Assembly (NCBI GenBank): GCA_007922195.1
Contig: ML681994.1
Coordinates: 50,134,018-50,198,017, forward strand
From: Podocnemis expansa
Taxonomy: Eukaryota > Chordata > Testudines > Podocnemididae
Reading direction: 5' to 3'
Length of the DNA stretch: 64,000 bases
Shown here one piece after another: positions 48,608 to 62,420 of the stretch; positions within the stretch are counted from its first letter, which is position 1, and each line of letters starts with the position of its first letter. A program made the position numbers and the translations under genes. Under the pieces are notes generated by a model. That model had not been told where the DNA came from. It ran no database searches and worked only from the letters and a program-made list of their open reading frames with translations.

Positions 48608-49940
48608 AAGGGGACTCATTTTTCTTTCAGATGGTGGGAGACCCTAGCTATGACTAGCAATCTACCCTCAGTGGCTTATACACAGGTCCCAGTTCCCTAG
48701 TCATTGCAATGGGGAGATCCTACCCTTTATAGGCCTTCTAAAGTCTCTTCTGAGGGAGGATTGAAAGGAAAATTATGTATCTCAGTGCCCTGAGAAGAGC
48801 TTCTTCCTGGAGTCCACTATGGTTGACTTGAACCAGTGCAATTCCTCTCTATTTGGATGCAGGGTCAGCAAAGGCATTGCAGCCTGATTTACATGAGCTT
48901 TTTAGTAAATCAGGTATGGTTCTAGCCCAGTGTATAAGTGCATAGGTATTTGTAGTAAGTATTTGGATAAAAAAAATAACTACATTATTTAATAGACCAA
49001 GTTGTTCCCTGATGTGAATTTGAACATGCAGAAAGGTTGGTCTAACTATGTCACTCAAGTATGGATTTTTCACACTCTTGAATGATGTAGTTTTACTAGT
49101 CTAGGTCTATAGTGCAGATCTGGCTCAAATTTATGTGGACTCTGCTGTATTTCTTTTACTTTGTCATACATTTTTATGTGTGTGCCAGAAAAAATGCATG
49201 AGGAATACTTTTTCAATATGCAAAAGTGTATTTTGGTTCCTGCAAAACAGACTAAGGTTAAAAATACAAACTTGAGCAAAATAATTAACAACAGCACTTA
49301 CAAAGAGGAAGAACTGTTCCTTAGAGGAACAGATGTGATTTGGGCCCAGAGTCAGCAAACCATATAGTTGGATAAGCACATGCTTAAAGCTAAGCTCATG
49401 TTTAAGTACTTTGCTGAATTAGGATCTTTTCAGCATGCATTTCAAACTACAGAGGACTGTTTGAATGGGTGAAAATGAATGAAGACTCATCTGTAATTGA
49501 AAAGTTAGGCTGCTGGGGAAGTTGGGAGATAACAGGCAGAACTTGGAACTCTCAGGACTTGCCCTGCATCACTGGTAGGTAATCAGCAGCTAAGCTCACC
49601 AGCCTGTCATACACCAAAGGTGAACTGACTGTGTATTCAGAACTGAGAGAATGGTGTGATGCATTCAGTGTCTGGAGCCATATTAGCATGTCTGAGTCAA
49701 GAGCAATCTGACAATGGTTGTCTGTGAGATGCTTATTAACTATGAGTTACAGTTGAACTTTGAGGTGGAAAAAATAGAGACCATGCTCACCATCTAGACC
49801 AAAATAAGAAATGTCCAAGAGATAGTTATGAGATTGATAAAAAGTGGCTCTGTGTTGATCTTGATGGGGTGGTTGAATCTCAGTGCTTAACTGATGTAAA
49901 CGTCAAGGGAACAGTAAACTAGGTTTCACTTTGTAAATAA
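48608..49940. other. Intron DNA, nothing recognised
   Basis: No gene. Near 49375-49430 is 'cacatgcttaaagctaagctcatgtttaagtactttgctgaa' type text of the old sauropsid repeat noted elsewhere. Confidence 0.45.
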
Positions 49941-49944
49941 GAAC

Positions 49945-49972
49945 ATCTATCTATCTATCTATCTATCTATCA
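49945..49972. repeat. CTAT tetranucleotide microsatellite
   Basis: About six uninterrupted CTAT units; likely length-polymorphic. Confidence 0.95.
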
Positions 49973-50002
49973 TCTGTTGATTGTTAACAACTGTGTTCAA
50001 GC

Positions 50003-50397
50003 AAGTCAGTAGGACATCAAGACTTCAAAGAGAAACAGCAGAATTGGAGTTTATATGCAAATTCAATTGTGTGAAAGCAGGATTAAATCATGACTATGGA
50101 TTCTTCTCCCATTACAACAGATGATTTGACCTCACTTTCTTCTGTGTGCTGTTTTCTGATGTTTGAATCTTAACAACAGCTTTGATGTGCTGTTTCAGTA
50201 TGACCTGATCCCATGACTTATACTTCCCTGCATTTATTTTCTTCCCATTCTGTAAGTTCCCTCATCTTCAAAACATCTGATGAAGTAGGATTTTCTCCCA
50301 TGAAAACTCATGTGATAAATAAATTTGTTAGTCTTTCAGTGCCACAGGACTCCTTGCTTGTTTTGCTGAACTAGACTAACACAGCTACCCCTTTGGA
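50003..50397 (+). mobile_element. Penelope-like retroelement 3' fragment
   Basis: Parallel to 38890-39205: 'catcaagacttcaaagagaa', 'tatgcaaattcaattgtgtg', then the tail 'catctgatgaagtaggattt', 'gttagtctttcagtgccaca' and 'gctgaactagactaacacag'. It begins inside the end of the GIY-YIG coding part and is 5'-truncated; its frame is broken. Confidence 0.8.
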
Positions 50398-51532
50398 ATT
50401 TGTACATGAGAATTTTTCTGTTGTAAGATTCATGATAAAAAGAAATGAATAATAGTCTATATTATTAATGCATAAAATGAAAGCTGGTCAAATATGTGCG
50501 CTCTGTATTGCTGAATTCACAAGTGACACAAATATATCACTCTTTAGCAGAAATGGATTGGGGTTTTTCTTCTAGACACAGTGTAAATAGGAAGTTTCAG
50601 TCTAGATAATTTTAATTGTAGATTAAAAGAAAAGAGCAAATAAGGAGAGAACAATATAAATGTGTCTATGAGAGAGCACATGGTGTTTGACTTGCTCTGA
50701 AACAGCAGTTATTTTGAACTAACATGATGTGCCCCTGCCCACAAGCTAAGGGATCCTTGTAAAGAAAATGAATTATATAGTTACATAGCTACATACACCA
50801 CAGACAGTAGAGTGAAGCAAATATAAATTTCATCTCTGCAAGAGCATTCGTTATGGCCTCCTAACCTTTAAACACTTTAACCTTACCTTAGCCACTGAGT
50901 ACCCATTCAGATTTCCTTCTAAATGCTAGTGCAAATAGCACACAAACTTTGCATTGGATGCCTATTGACTCCATTGCTATTTATGCAGATATGGATGTGA
51001 AATTCATTATTCAGTTATCATTGCACTGTTTTACAATTTCTTCAGTCAGTATTTAGTCTTCATCTACTGTATGATTGTCAGCATTTCTTCTGGCGTCAGG
51101 GTAGCTAGTGAAAGTACTAATATACCATTTCTCTATGACAAATAACTGAGTTAATGGCATAAGATTTTATCTCTTCTACTGAAATATGATGAACTGCTTG
51201 TATACAGTGCAGTTACATTTTAAAATGGGGTGCAAATTGGGAACTGAGTTGATGTTCCATGGTCTGTTACTGAAGACACCATGAACTCTTTTGCACACTT
51301 CCACAGCTCCCATCTTTAACTTATTCAATTGATGAAGCTAATCAACCTCCTCCCTCTTTTCAAGATTTACAAAAACTGTTTTAGCTGAAACTTGTTTGAA
51401 GAGAGGCTAAGACGCGTCTACAGTCTAAAACAAAATTATAGCTCTGTTATGTACACTCTCCACAGTTGATATAGATCACACATGGATTCTCCACAGCTTT
51501 TCTCCATCCATATTGACACAAACATAGTCACT
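50398..51532. other. AT-rich intron DNA, nothing recognised
   Basis: No gene or confident repeat. Confidence 0.45.
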
Positions 51533-53016
51533 GGCTATGTCCACATGCAAAGTTTTATTTCAAAATAAGTAATTTCAAAATGACTTATTGCAAAATAAAA
51601 CCCTTATTTCAAAATGACTTATTTCAAATTAAAAAAAAATTAATTCGAAATAAGGCAAGCCCCTCCAAGCGAAATAGCATGCCCTGTGTGTGGACATGCT
51701 ATTTTGATTCAGCAGAGGGGCAACCTGAGAGGTGTGGCAACCTGGAGAGCCAGGCGGGGAAAAAGCAGCCGGGGCGGGCAGGTCCCCCAGCCCACTGGCT
51801 GGGGAAGGGGGCTTGCCAGCAGTAAGGGGGGATCAGGGCTCCCTCAACTGCTTGCCCCCCTGCCGCGGCAGGTGGGCAATGGGGTTGGGGAGCCGTGGTA
51901 CCCTCTGGCTCCTGGCTTGCAGCTGGAGCCAGAAAAGCCGGTGGGCCAGCCGTGGTCCCCCCTGCCTGCCCCGCCGCTGTAGCAGTGGGGCAAGTGGTTG
52001 GCGGAGCCCCGGCTCCCGGCCCTGTCCTGCCTCCCAGGCTTGGGGCGGCTGTGGGACGGGCAGGAGCCCAGGATCCAGTGTCTGTCCCACCTCCCCGGCA
52101 CAGGGCGGCTGCAGCCCCAGGCAGCTGGGTGCCCAGGCACAGGGGCAGAGCCGGTGCCACAGCCCCTGCCTGCCCCACAGCCACCCCAAGCCCAGTGGGG
52201 GACTGACCGGGGGCACTGACAGAGCAAGCTGGGCACCCCGCTCCCCAAACCCCTGGCTGCCTGAAAGCAGCCAGGGGAGATGCCTGCTGGGGTGCCCCTA
52301 GCCACTTGTATGTGGTGGTGGGGGCGAGTGCCGGTTCCCCCAGCCCCTCGCAGGCTCTGTAGCCTGCAGTGAAATTGACCACAGGCTACAGAGCCTGTGA
52401 GGGGCTGGGAGAAGCAGCACTCGCTCCCCCCGCAGCTTACAAGCAGCCAGGGGTGCCCCAGTGGGCATATTCCTTGGCCGATTTCAGGTGGCCAGAGGTT
52501 CAGGGAGCGGGCTGCCCCTACCTCCCCGCTGCCCAGCAGAGTAGCCGGCCAAGCAGGCTGGGGGTGGCTGCCTCCCCCCGTGGACCTGACAAGGGGGAGC
52601 AACGGGCTTCACCTGCCGCTTCTCTTTGCTGGGGGCAATGGCAGTGGGCGCCACAGCCAGCTTCGTCCCCCGCTTCTGCTTGCTGGGGGTAGGGGGGGCG
52701 AAGCAGGCTGGGGCACGTCCCCCCAGCTAGAAGGAACAGGGGGGCAAGCTGGCTGGGGTGCCTGCTTCCCCCTGCACCTCCCCTCAGCACCCTGTCCAGG
52801 CACCCTAGGAGGAAGGGCAAATAGCGGTATTTCAAAATAATGGTTATTTCAAAATAACAGCTGTTTTGAAATAAATTAGGTTTAGGCTATTTCAAAATGA
52901 TGGCTCTTATTTCAAAATGATGGAGCCTGTCATTTCAAAAAAAGAATACATCGTGTGGACCTAATCACTTTTATTTTGAAATAACTAGTGTTATTTTGAG
53001 ACGTGTGGACATACTA
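51533..53016. repeat. Large foldback element, TTTCGAAA-core type, about 1.48 kb
   Basis: Ends GGCTATGTCCACATGC and, inverted, GTGTGGACATAC. Outer arms (51550-51680; 52825-53000) carry TTATTTCAAAATAA words. Inside is a GC-rich cargo of about 1.1 kb with a long inverted repeat: 52238-52365 pairs with about 52380-52510 (cagccaggggtgcccc, cagcccctcgcaggctctgtagcctg and complements), centred near 52374. Open frames up to 252 codons on both strands are not convincing genes. Confidence 0.8.
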
Positions 53017-53395
53017 AGTTCTAGATCTGATGATTCTCTAATTGGCTGGCCTCAGTTACAGAAGTGTCTGTAAGCTCTTTCCCTCTCCCCTTTTTTGTCT
53101 GATTTGCTTACCCTCTTCATGTCTGAATACTTTGGAGGTAGTTTCTTTTCCAAAGTCTGAAGAATACTTCTGAGTTGTCTTCCCATAAGGAATTGTTCTG
53201 GACTGTTATCTAGTATCCACTATCTGTGTTGATCTGTAGCTCACAAGAGCCAGAAATAGATTTTCCACCTGTATGCTGTCTGTACAGCTCTTGGCAGCTC
53301 TCTCAGCCTCTTCATTTGCTTGTGGTTAATGTAGGCTGCTAGTAAATGATCAAAATAGTATTTTGTTCAGAGTGACTTAAATTCTGCTTCAGAAT
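53017..53395. other. Intron DNA, nothing recognised
   Basis: No gene or confident repeat. Confidence 0.45.
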
Positions 53396-54150
53396 TGTGG
53401 TCCGGTGATGGGATGTTCACCCCACACTTGGCTTGAATGGGTTAATGTAAGCTAAGAAGGAGGCCAATTAACCAGACAGGTCACAGCTGAGGAGAATCAG
53501 GTGGGTTAAGTAATCCCCTGACTGAATAATGAGAGAGTCCAACTAGGGAAGAACAAATAGGGCTGGGTTTGTAAAGACAGGATGTAGGTAGTAGAGAGGG
53601 GGTTTCAGGGAAGTAATCTTCAGTCACTTGCTTGGAGAAGTGAGGTGTGTATCAGGGCTATAGAGTTAAAGTAGCCTTCAGATACTCCCCAGGAGGAAGG
53701 ATTTTTTGGGACTGACAAACTCAGATATGGGACAGAGCCAGAAAGTTAGAAAAGACTCAGGGAAAAGGAAATACATTCTCAAATGGAACAGACCTTGGCT
53801 GCTGATTAGAGGATTTATGAGTTGGAACCCAGAGTAGAGGGCAGGCCCTAGTTCTCCTACCAGCCACTGGGGAAGTGGCACTGGATGGGCACTAAATGGG
53901 AGGACTGCCCGAGTCAATGTGTAAGAAAAGACTTTTATACCCCAGAAAGGAAGCCCCCAGATGACTTTGTGGAAGGCTAAGCCATAAATACAGAACATCC
54001 GCCTTTCCTAATATCCATAAAGAGTAGTCAGAGCATGCAGGAAGAGATGGAAAGGTAGTGTTGGACCTGGAATCAGTTTATCCTCAGAGGGAGTAGGAGT
54101 TGAGCACACTAGCAGTGAGCAGACCCTGTGACAGGTCTGTTGTCCATCAC
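53396..54150. repeat. LTR-like unclassified repeat
   Basis: Text such as 'aaggaggccaattaaccaga' and 'caggtcacagctgaggagaa' resembles LTRs of turtle Ty3/gypsy elements. It neighbours a gypsy relic on the other strand, but no paired LTR or primer-binding site was found, so a link between them is unproven. Confidence 0.3.
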
Positions 54151-54339
54151 CGGTTGCTCTGGAATACTGAAATGAGCAAAAGTATCCTTTGTTTTCTTGA
54201 TGACATTGCAACATGTTATCTTTTTCAAGTTCATTTTTAATTTATTCCAGAAAGAACAGTTCACTAAGACCAGATAATGATATCCTATGAATTCATATAA
54301 ATGTGTGACTTAATCTCTTCCAAAGTCTGTGATGTAAAG

Positions 54340-55480
54340 TTGTTTCTATACTTGTGGTTCAGCATCATCTATTAAAGTTATTTGGATCACCTGTCGCAAG
54401 TCCATAGCATCAAATACTGTGCTGAGTTCTTCCATCTGCCTCATGAGCCCTATCATAGCTGCCTGCTGCAGCTGAGAAGGTTGTTGGTCTTTGATTCTTT
54501 TGTCACATGCGCTCTGAATGCAAAGCTTTTGTCTCTGCACATTGTTTCAGTTGTGAACTGACCCATGCTGAATACCACCTGGGCTAGTCCAGGCTGAATC
54601 AAGTGACTTCAGTTCAGAGAGGGGTTGAAGGTGATTGTAAATCCCTTATTTAATGATAGTTGCATCTGTTTCTTAGTCAGTTTTAAAGTCAATAGTATTT
54701 CCATGAATATTTAGCTTCATTCTCCAGACTTAGTATCATTCTCCAGATTTTGTGTCATCACATGTGATAGATCACAGGAGCAATAGCTCTTAAGTGTAAT
54801 ATGAGTCAGTTCACTGACTGCTTTGGTGTGGAAAAGAGCTGCAGAGTGCCCACATTTTGTGCATTTACTATATATTTCACCTTTTAGTTGGACACTTGCC
54901 TTAAGATGAAATTTTCCACATCTTGTGCATTGTCTGAAATGCCTTGCAGTTAGCCTGGGATTTCCTCATACCATCACAGCTTTTATGGAAATGACTTAGC
55001 ACTGTCTTTGTTTACAAATTCTAAGCTAGTGTAAGGTTTGTCAGGTTTGATAAGTTTATTTTGCTGCTGCATTACAAGTTCAGACTGGTTTTCTTTCTGG
55101 GTAGCAGTGTCTAGATTTAAAGTTGTCATTGATTATCATTCTTATGAAATACTTTTATCTGTAAGTCCAATGATTACCTCTCTATGGCATTTTCTGTTTT
55201 GCAGGCCTTAAATGATATTTGCATGCAGAGGTCTTTTTAGCATTTAGCATTTTCCCCTAGTTCTTGAATTCTCTGATGAAAATGTGCTCTTTTGTAAACA
55301 ATGTTTCTCTGTGATACAAAACATGCATCAAATATAGTTGAAATCCTTTCATAGTCATCTCTGTGGCTGTTTTCAGTAAAGGCCAAAGTCATAAAGATAT
55401 CCCCTGCCATAATGTAAATTAAAGATAATACCTGTGCCATAGCATAAATTAAAGATGATATCTGGATATCTACCATTTGT
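54340..55480 (-). pseudogene. Ty3/gypsy-type gag-pol relic
   Basis: Read on the - strand from 55476 downward. A gag capsid segment (YERISTIFDACFVSQRNIVYKR, 55237-55380) resembles the conserved 'F..FF.P.RNV..ER..F' block of vertebrate Ty3/gypsy gags. After a frameshift comes VIIGLTDKSIS, then QSELVMQQQ, then a zinc-knuckle-like pair (CTRCGKFH near 54929; CTKCGHSAA near 54863) with later cysteines lost. At 54346-54540 a segment (FDAMDLRQ...ITLIDDAEPQV) resembles the region just before reverse transcriptase. RT, RNase H and integrase are absent. A 33-base tandem duplication lies at about 55400-55460. Several stops and frameshifts: inactive. Confidence 0.65.
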
Positions 55481-56464
55481 TAGTGGAGGTTTATAGCAAT
55501 GCCAATTTTGCAGTATCAATGCTGAAGTTCTTACAGTACTGAAGAGTTGTATGTTGTTGAGCCTGATCCTGCCAGTATGCTTTGTTCCTTTTGTTTTCAG
55601 TCTTTGTTCCTGTTTGCTTCTGTTTCTGTTTTTGCACCAAGTTACTTGGACACCCTGTCAAGTATATCTTGTACATAGTACGTTGCCAAGCTGCTGTCAG
55701 TAGGTCAGGTTGTAGTACAAGATATAGACTTGCTACAGAGCTTCCTTCTCAAGGAGATACACCAGAAGTGTTCACTACAAGATCATTCTATGCACTGTTA
55801 ATTATATCTCTGTGCTCAACTGAGGTATGTTGCATGTGTTGTCACCTAGTAGTTGAACAGTATAATATAATATAACATTCTATTACAGGTTACATATCTG
55901 GAAGGAATCCAATAGTAAACAATTATGTGACTTTAAGGTCTGGCCTGTGTAATCCTAGTACAAAATTGTAGCATGGAGGAGTACTGCTAAACCTGATATT
56001 TATTTCCTGGAATCAGTTACACAAGATAAGTCAAGTATGCACTGTCATAGTGCAGGATCAGTTTTAACTGACAATAGTCACCACTGCTGCAGTCTTCATT
56101 GTAGTGGAGAGAGGAACGCAATTGTTGTGCATGGCTATGCACAAACTAGCCTATGCTTTGGCCTTTTGACCTTGAGTTAGCAATGATAGAATTTTTTCAT
56201 TTGGAATATTTTTCCAACAAAAAATGGCCTTTTCATCAAAACTCACTGTCCAGTTCTGAGATCTTTTTGTGTGCTTTTGTCAAATCCCAAGGCCCCAAAT
56301 CCATTTAGTTATGACAAACAAAAAATCTCAAAAACTTCTAAGAAAATTTTTGTTCAAAAGCATAAACACTTACATGTAAATTATACTAGGAATATGAAGG
56401 CAGAGCTTCTGCCTTGATCCTCTGCCCTACTGGGGATACTTCTGGTGCGGTATTCTCAGTAGAT
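55481..56464. other. Intron DNA, nothing recognised
   Basis: No gene. Part of 55481-55560 may be upstream gag remnant, too diverged to support. Confidence 0.4.
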
Positions 56465-57385
56465 AAATAGATTAATAGATGCTAAGGTCAGAAGGGACCA
56501 ATATGATCATCTAGTTTGACCTCCTACACAATTCAGGCCACAAAAATCTCACCCACCCACTCCTGTAATAAACCTCTAATCTATGACTGAGTCATTAAAG
56601 TCCTCAAATCATGATTTAGAGACTTTAAAGTACAGAGAATCCATTAGCAAATGAGCTGTGCCCTATTCTACAGAGGAAGGTGAAAAACCCCAAGAGCCCT
56701 TGCTTGCAAGAACTCTTATCTGCTCTGGGGGAAAATTCCTTCCCGACCCCTAATATGGTGATTAGTTAAAACCCTGAGCATGTGAGTAAGTCTCACTAGC
56801 CAGACACCTAACAAAGAATACTCTAATAACTTAGAACCCACCACATCTGACGCCCATTCTCAGGTCACTGGCATATCTACCACTAGTGGTTCAAAAATCA
56901 GTCACTTGCCAAACTAGGCCATCCCATCATACCATCTCTGCCATAAATTTATCAAGTTCAATTCTGAAACCAGCTAGGTTTCTTGCCCAAACATCTTAGC
57001 TTGAAAGGCTATTCCAGAACTTTATTTCTCTGGTAGTTAGAATCCTGCATCTGATTTCAAGCCTAAATTTCCTGATGGGCAGTTTGCATCCATTTGTTCT
57101 TGTGTCCATATTGGTACTGTACTCAGATAATTGCTCTCCCTCCATGGTATTTATCTCTCTGATGTATTTACAGAGAGGAATCATATCTCCTCTCTGCCTT
57201 CGTTTGGTTAGGCTAAACAAGCCACACTCTTTAAGTCGCCTCTCATAAGGCAGGTTTTCTGTTCCATTGATCATCCTTTTAGCCCTTTTCTGCACCTGTT
57301 CCAGTTTGAATTTATCTTCCTTAAACATGGGGGACCAGAACTGCACACAATATTCCTGATGTGGTCTCACCAGTGACTTCTAGAG
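56465..57385 (-). mobile_element. CR1 LINE 3' part, minus strand
   Basis: On the - strand, 57370-56996 is an open 124-codon frame encoding the end of CR1 reverse transcriptase: MRPHQEYCVQFWSPMFKEDK, LEQVQKRAKRMI, LFSLTKRRQRGDMI, REIKFWNSL. The frame is unbroken over this part, so this copy is younger than the CR1 at 3900. The 3' UTR follows to about 56465 (ctaaggtcagaagggaccaa on +). 5'-truncated at about 57385. Confidence 0.9.
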
Positions 57386-57514
57386 TGGTACTAACACCTC
57401 CCTGTGGGGGTTCTCATAATCCTGACACAAGGGGTTTGTTGGGAACGTGGAATAGTCAGCATGCAATCCTTAAGGTGGTGAATAAAAAATTCAGATAAAT
57501 ATTAATCAACATTT

Positions 57515-57660
57515 TGTCATTATTATTCTCTTTATTATTTGTATTACCTTATCAGTTAGCAGCCAGGCATCCCAGTTCACGGATCAGGACACCACTGTGC
57601 CAGGTATTCTACAAATGCAGAACAAAAAGATGGTTCTGGCTCTAAAAGGGTTATAGCAGT
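57515..57660 (-). repeat. Ancient interspersed repeat fragment
   Basis: 'ttattattctctttattatt', 'gcagccaggcatcccagttc', 'caccactgtgccaggtattc', 'aaatgcagaacaaaaagatg' is a conserved amniote repeat 3' end (LINE or SINE origin uncertain), on the - strand. It directly abuts the RPS10 retrocopy. Confidence 0.45.
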
Positions 57661-57673
57661 ATTCTCAGCACTA

Positions 57674-59959
<2,286 letters not shown>

Positions 59960-60775
59960 AAAAGAACAGAAAACACACACTTGTTTTACATTCTCTGACT
60001 CTTTCTCTTTATATGTTTGTGACATTCTCCTCCCAAAATCCAGTATGTCATTTTGACCTCCTGATCTCCACTCCTGAACCCTGATTTACCACATGATGCT
60101 GGGTGACCACTCACTCCTTAGTCAGTCCACACCAGCCTCTTGCATATAATTGGTCCGGGGCAGTGGGTGTGTGACCTCTGGGCCACTCAAGTGATGGTCC
60201 ACCAGGGAGCACTCCAAGCTCTAGACTCTACACCAGGAACTTCCATCCTACAGGGATCAGGACACTTCTCCAGTTACTGTAGACTCATAAACATTTGTCT
60301 GCCCATTTATCAAAGAAATGGGAATGCCTAACGTCATTCATTCACACCTCTAAAGTCCACACAGCTTTAGATAAAACACATATTAGCTAATTGATTAGAG
60401 TATGATTTTAAGTGAATATATAGCAAATCAATTCACAATCATTCAATAAAGGAGTCAGGAGTTACCACAAGCAAATACAAGATATAAAATGCATGCTAAT
60501 TTAACAACCCTACCTGACCTACCCTCACAGTCAAAGATTACTCACAAGATGTTCAGCTGAGAGATGTTTTTACAGTCAGTCTCTGCGTAATGCTGAGCAG
60601 GGCCCAGACCTTGCCTGATGTTGGAGGATGTTTCAAGATGGAGTTTCTCTGGCAAAAGGCCTATAACCATTCGAAGTGTCTGTATTTCTTTTCAATCTCC
60701 CCATGGCCTTTCCTCTACGTGGGTCAAGGTGATTTCCTTTGTTCCACCTGAGCCAGGGAATTCAATTTTTAGTGC
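59960..60775. other. Unclassified repeat-like DNA
   Basis: Word use (ctcactccttagtcagtcca, tgttggaggatgtttcaaga) suggests an LTR or other interspersed repeat, but no structural proof was found. Confidence 0.25.
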
Positions 60776-60779
60776 CTTT

Positions 60780-60968
60780 GTTGTGTACCTCTCAGTCTCT
60801 GTCCTGAGAGATAGCCCTGATGGTCTGAACCATATAACATACTTCTCATCTATACACATAAATGATGCTGCAGGAAACATGCAGAAGGTCCTGGGTTCAA
60901 TTCCCAGGGGGTTGGACTCGATGATCTCACGAGGTCCCTTCCAGCCCTATGATTTGATTTGATTTGAA
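60780..60968 (+). repeat. Candidate tRNA-derived SINE with CR1-like tail
   Basis: A good Pol III box B (GGGTTCAATTCCC, 60893-60905) is followed at once by a CR1 3' terminus (ttggactcgatgatctcacg, aggtcccttccagccctatg, then a gatttgattt run). A weak box A (TAGCCCTGATGG, 60812-60823; 10 of 12 consensus positions) lies upstream at a spacing longer than in tRNAs. tRNA head plus CR1-type tail is the known plan of turtle Pol III SINEs. Confidence 0.5.
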
Positions 60969-61549
60969 ACATTATGCCATAACAATAAGATAGAGCATTC
61001 TAAAGAGAACCTTGCATGGCATAATTGGGATCAAACCATACAATTACATTGCAAAAGTGAACATAATAATTACATAGATCATAAACTAGGGATGCATGTG
61101 CAACCCGAGACAGTGTTATATCTGTCAATCTTCCTGTTTATGATTTATGTGTGTATGTGTTACAATTTTCTTACCCTAGTCAGTTACTTTAAATACAAAT
61201 TGATGACTTTAAAGAAAATTGGAATTGATAAATGACTATTCAAATCAGGCAACAGCATCTGTTAAATCCATCATCCTTTTTTTTCTTTTGCAATAATACA
61301 ATAAAGCTAGTAATCTGAATATATTTTCTATTTAACTTAAAGTGATAACTATTATAATTATTAATGCTGTACCAGTCACATAAAGATGGGATATTCAATA
61401 CAAAGAGTAGTCTTTCTTCTAAAACTATTTTCACTCCCACAGTGATAACATCATGTCATGTTGTGATTAAATGACGTATGCCTAAATGTACTTTAGAAAA
61501 AAATATTGCTGACACTTTTAAATTAGTTTTATGTTTAATTAAACTTCTA
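60969..61549. other. AT-rich intron DNA, nothing recognised
   Basis: No gene or confident repeat. Confidence 0.45.
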
Positions 61550-62420
61550 TCACAACAGATCAGATATGTGGGGATGTCCAACTGGATTTGTTTGTTTTAT
61601 TAATTTAGATAAAATATATGAACAGAGGTATGTCATGGGGTGCACATCTGTGCACCTGGGTTATGATCTATATGATTTTTCTGTTCACCTGTACACTGAG
61701 ATTGTATGTTTTTATGCCAATTACACCATTCAAGGTTTCTTTTGGGATGCTCATAACTTATTCTACATGGTTACTGTAATATCATGTTTCTTGCAGCCCC
61801 ATGCATGTGACACAACTGAAACATGTTTTCCATAGCTCAAGGGGGCGGGAGGGGGCAGAACTCTTTTCCAGCAACATGTAAACAGCCACAGCTGTAAGCA
61901 AGTACCTGGAGGAGGCAACAAAGATATGCTAATTAAGGTCCTTGGCTCAGACTGGAAAAAGAGATCATCTTGGCCCAGAAAGGGAGGGTTTGATGGTTTT
62001 TGAAACAAAGAGACACTTGGAAGGATCTGGGGCTTTTTGCCTGGGAATCTCCATCTTGAAAGAACTTCAAGATCTGGTCCATGCCTGGTCTCAGGCAGAG
62101 ACTGGCTGTATAAACTTCTGACAGCAGAATATTTTGAGCATAAGCTTGGACTTTAGGTCAGTTTAGGTAAAGATATTATGATAATATGCATGTTTTGCCT
62201 TTTATTTTCTTGTGATCACCCTTACTCATTTATATTATGATTCTACCATGATTGGTTATATTCTAATTTAGAATTATAACCTGATCAATAAACTAGTACT
62301 TGTTTTATCTAAAGCTGTGTGGTCTTTAGAGGATGTGAATGAAGGAGGCTGGGCATGGTCCATTTCTTTGTTAAATAAAGGACTTGAATGTATGGTGATT
62401 AGGAGTGAGTCCCAACCTCT
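61550..62420 (+). repeat. Probable solo LTR
   Basis: A TATA box (TATAAA, 62109-62114) is followed by a poly(A) signal (AATAAA, 62287-62292) and a GT-rich stretch (gctgtgtggtctttagagga), as in a retroviral-type LTR. No adjoining gag or pol is seen. Ends are unresolved. Confidence 0.35.

Noticed and set aside
51699..52602. - strand frames of 227 and 252 codons and + strand frame of 189
   Set aside because: All lie inside the GC-rich cargo of the large foldback and its inverted repeat; products are Gly/Pro/Ala-rich and unrelated to known families.
56996..57370. 124-codon frame as a host gene
   Set aside because: It is the CR1 reverse-transcriptase C-terminus.
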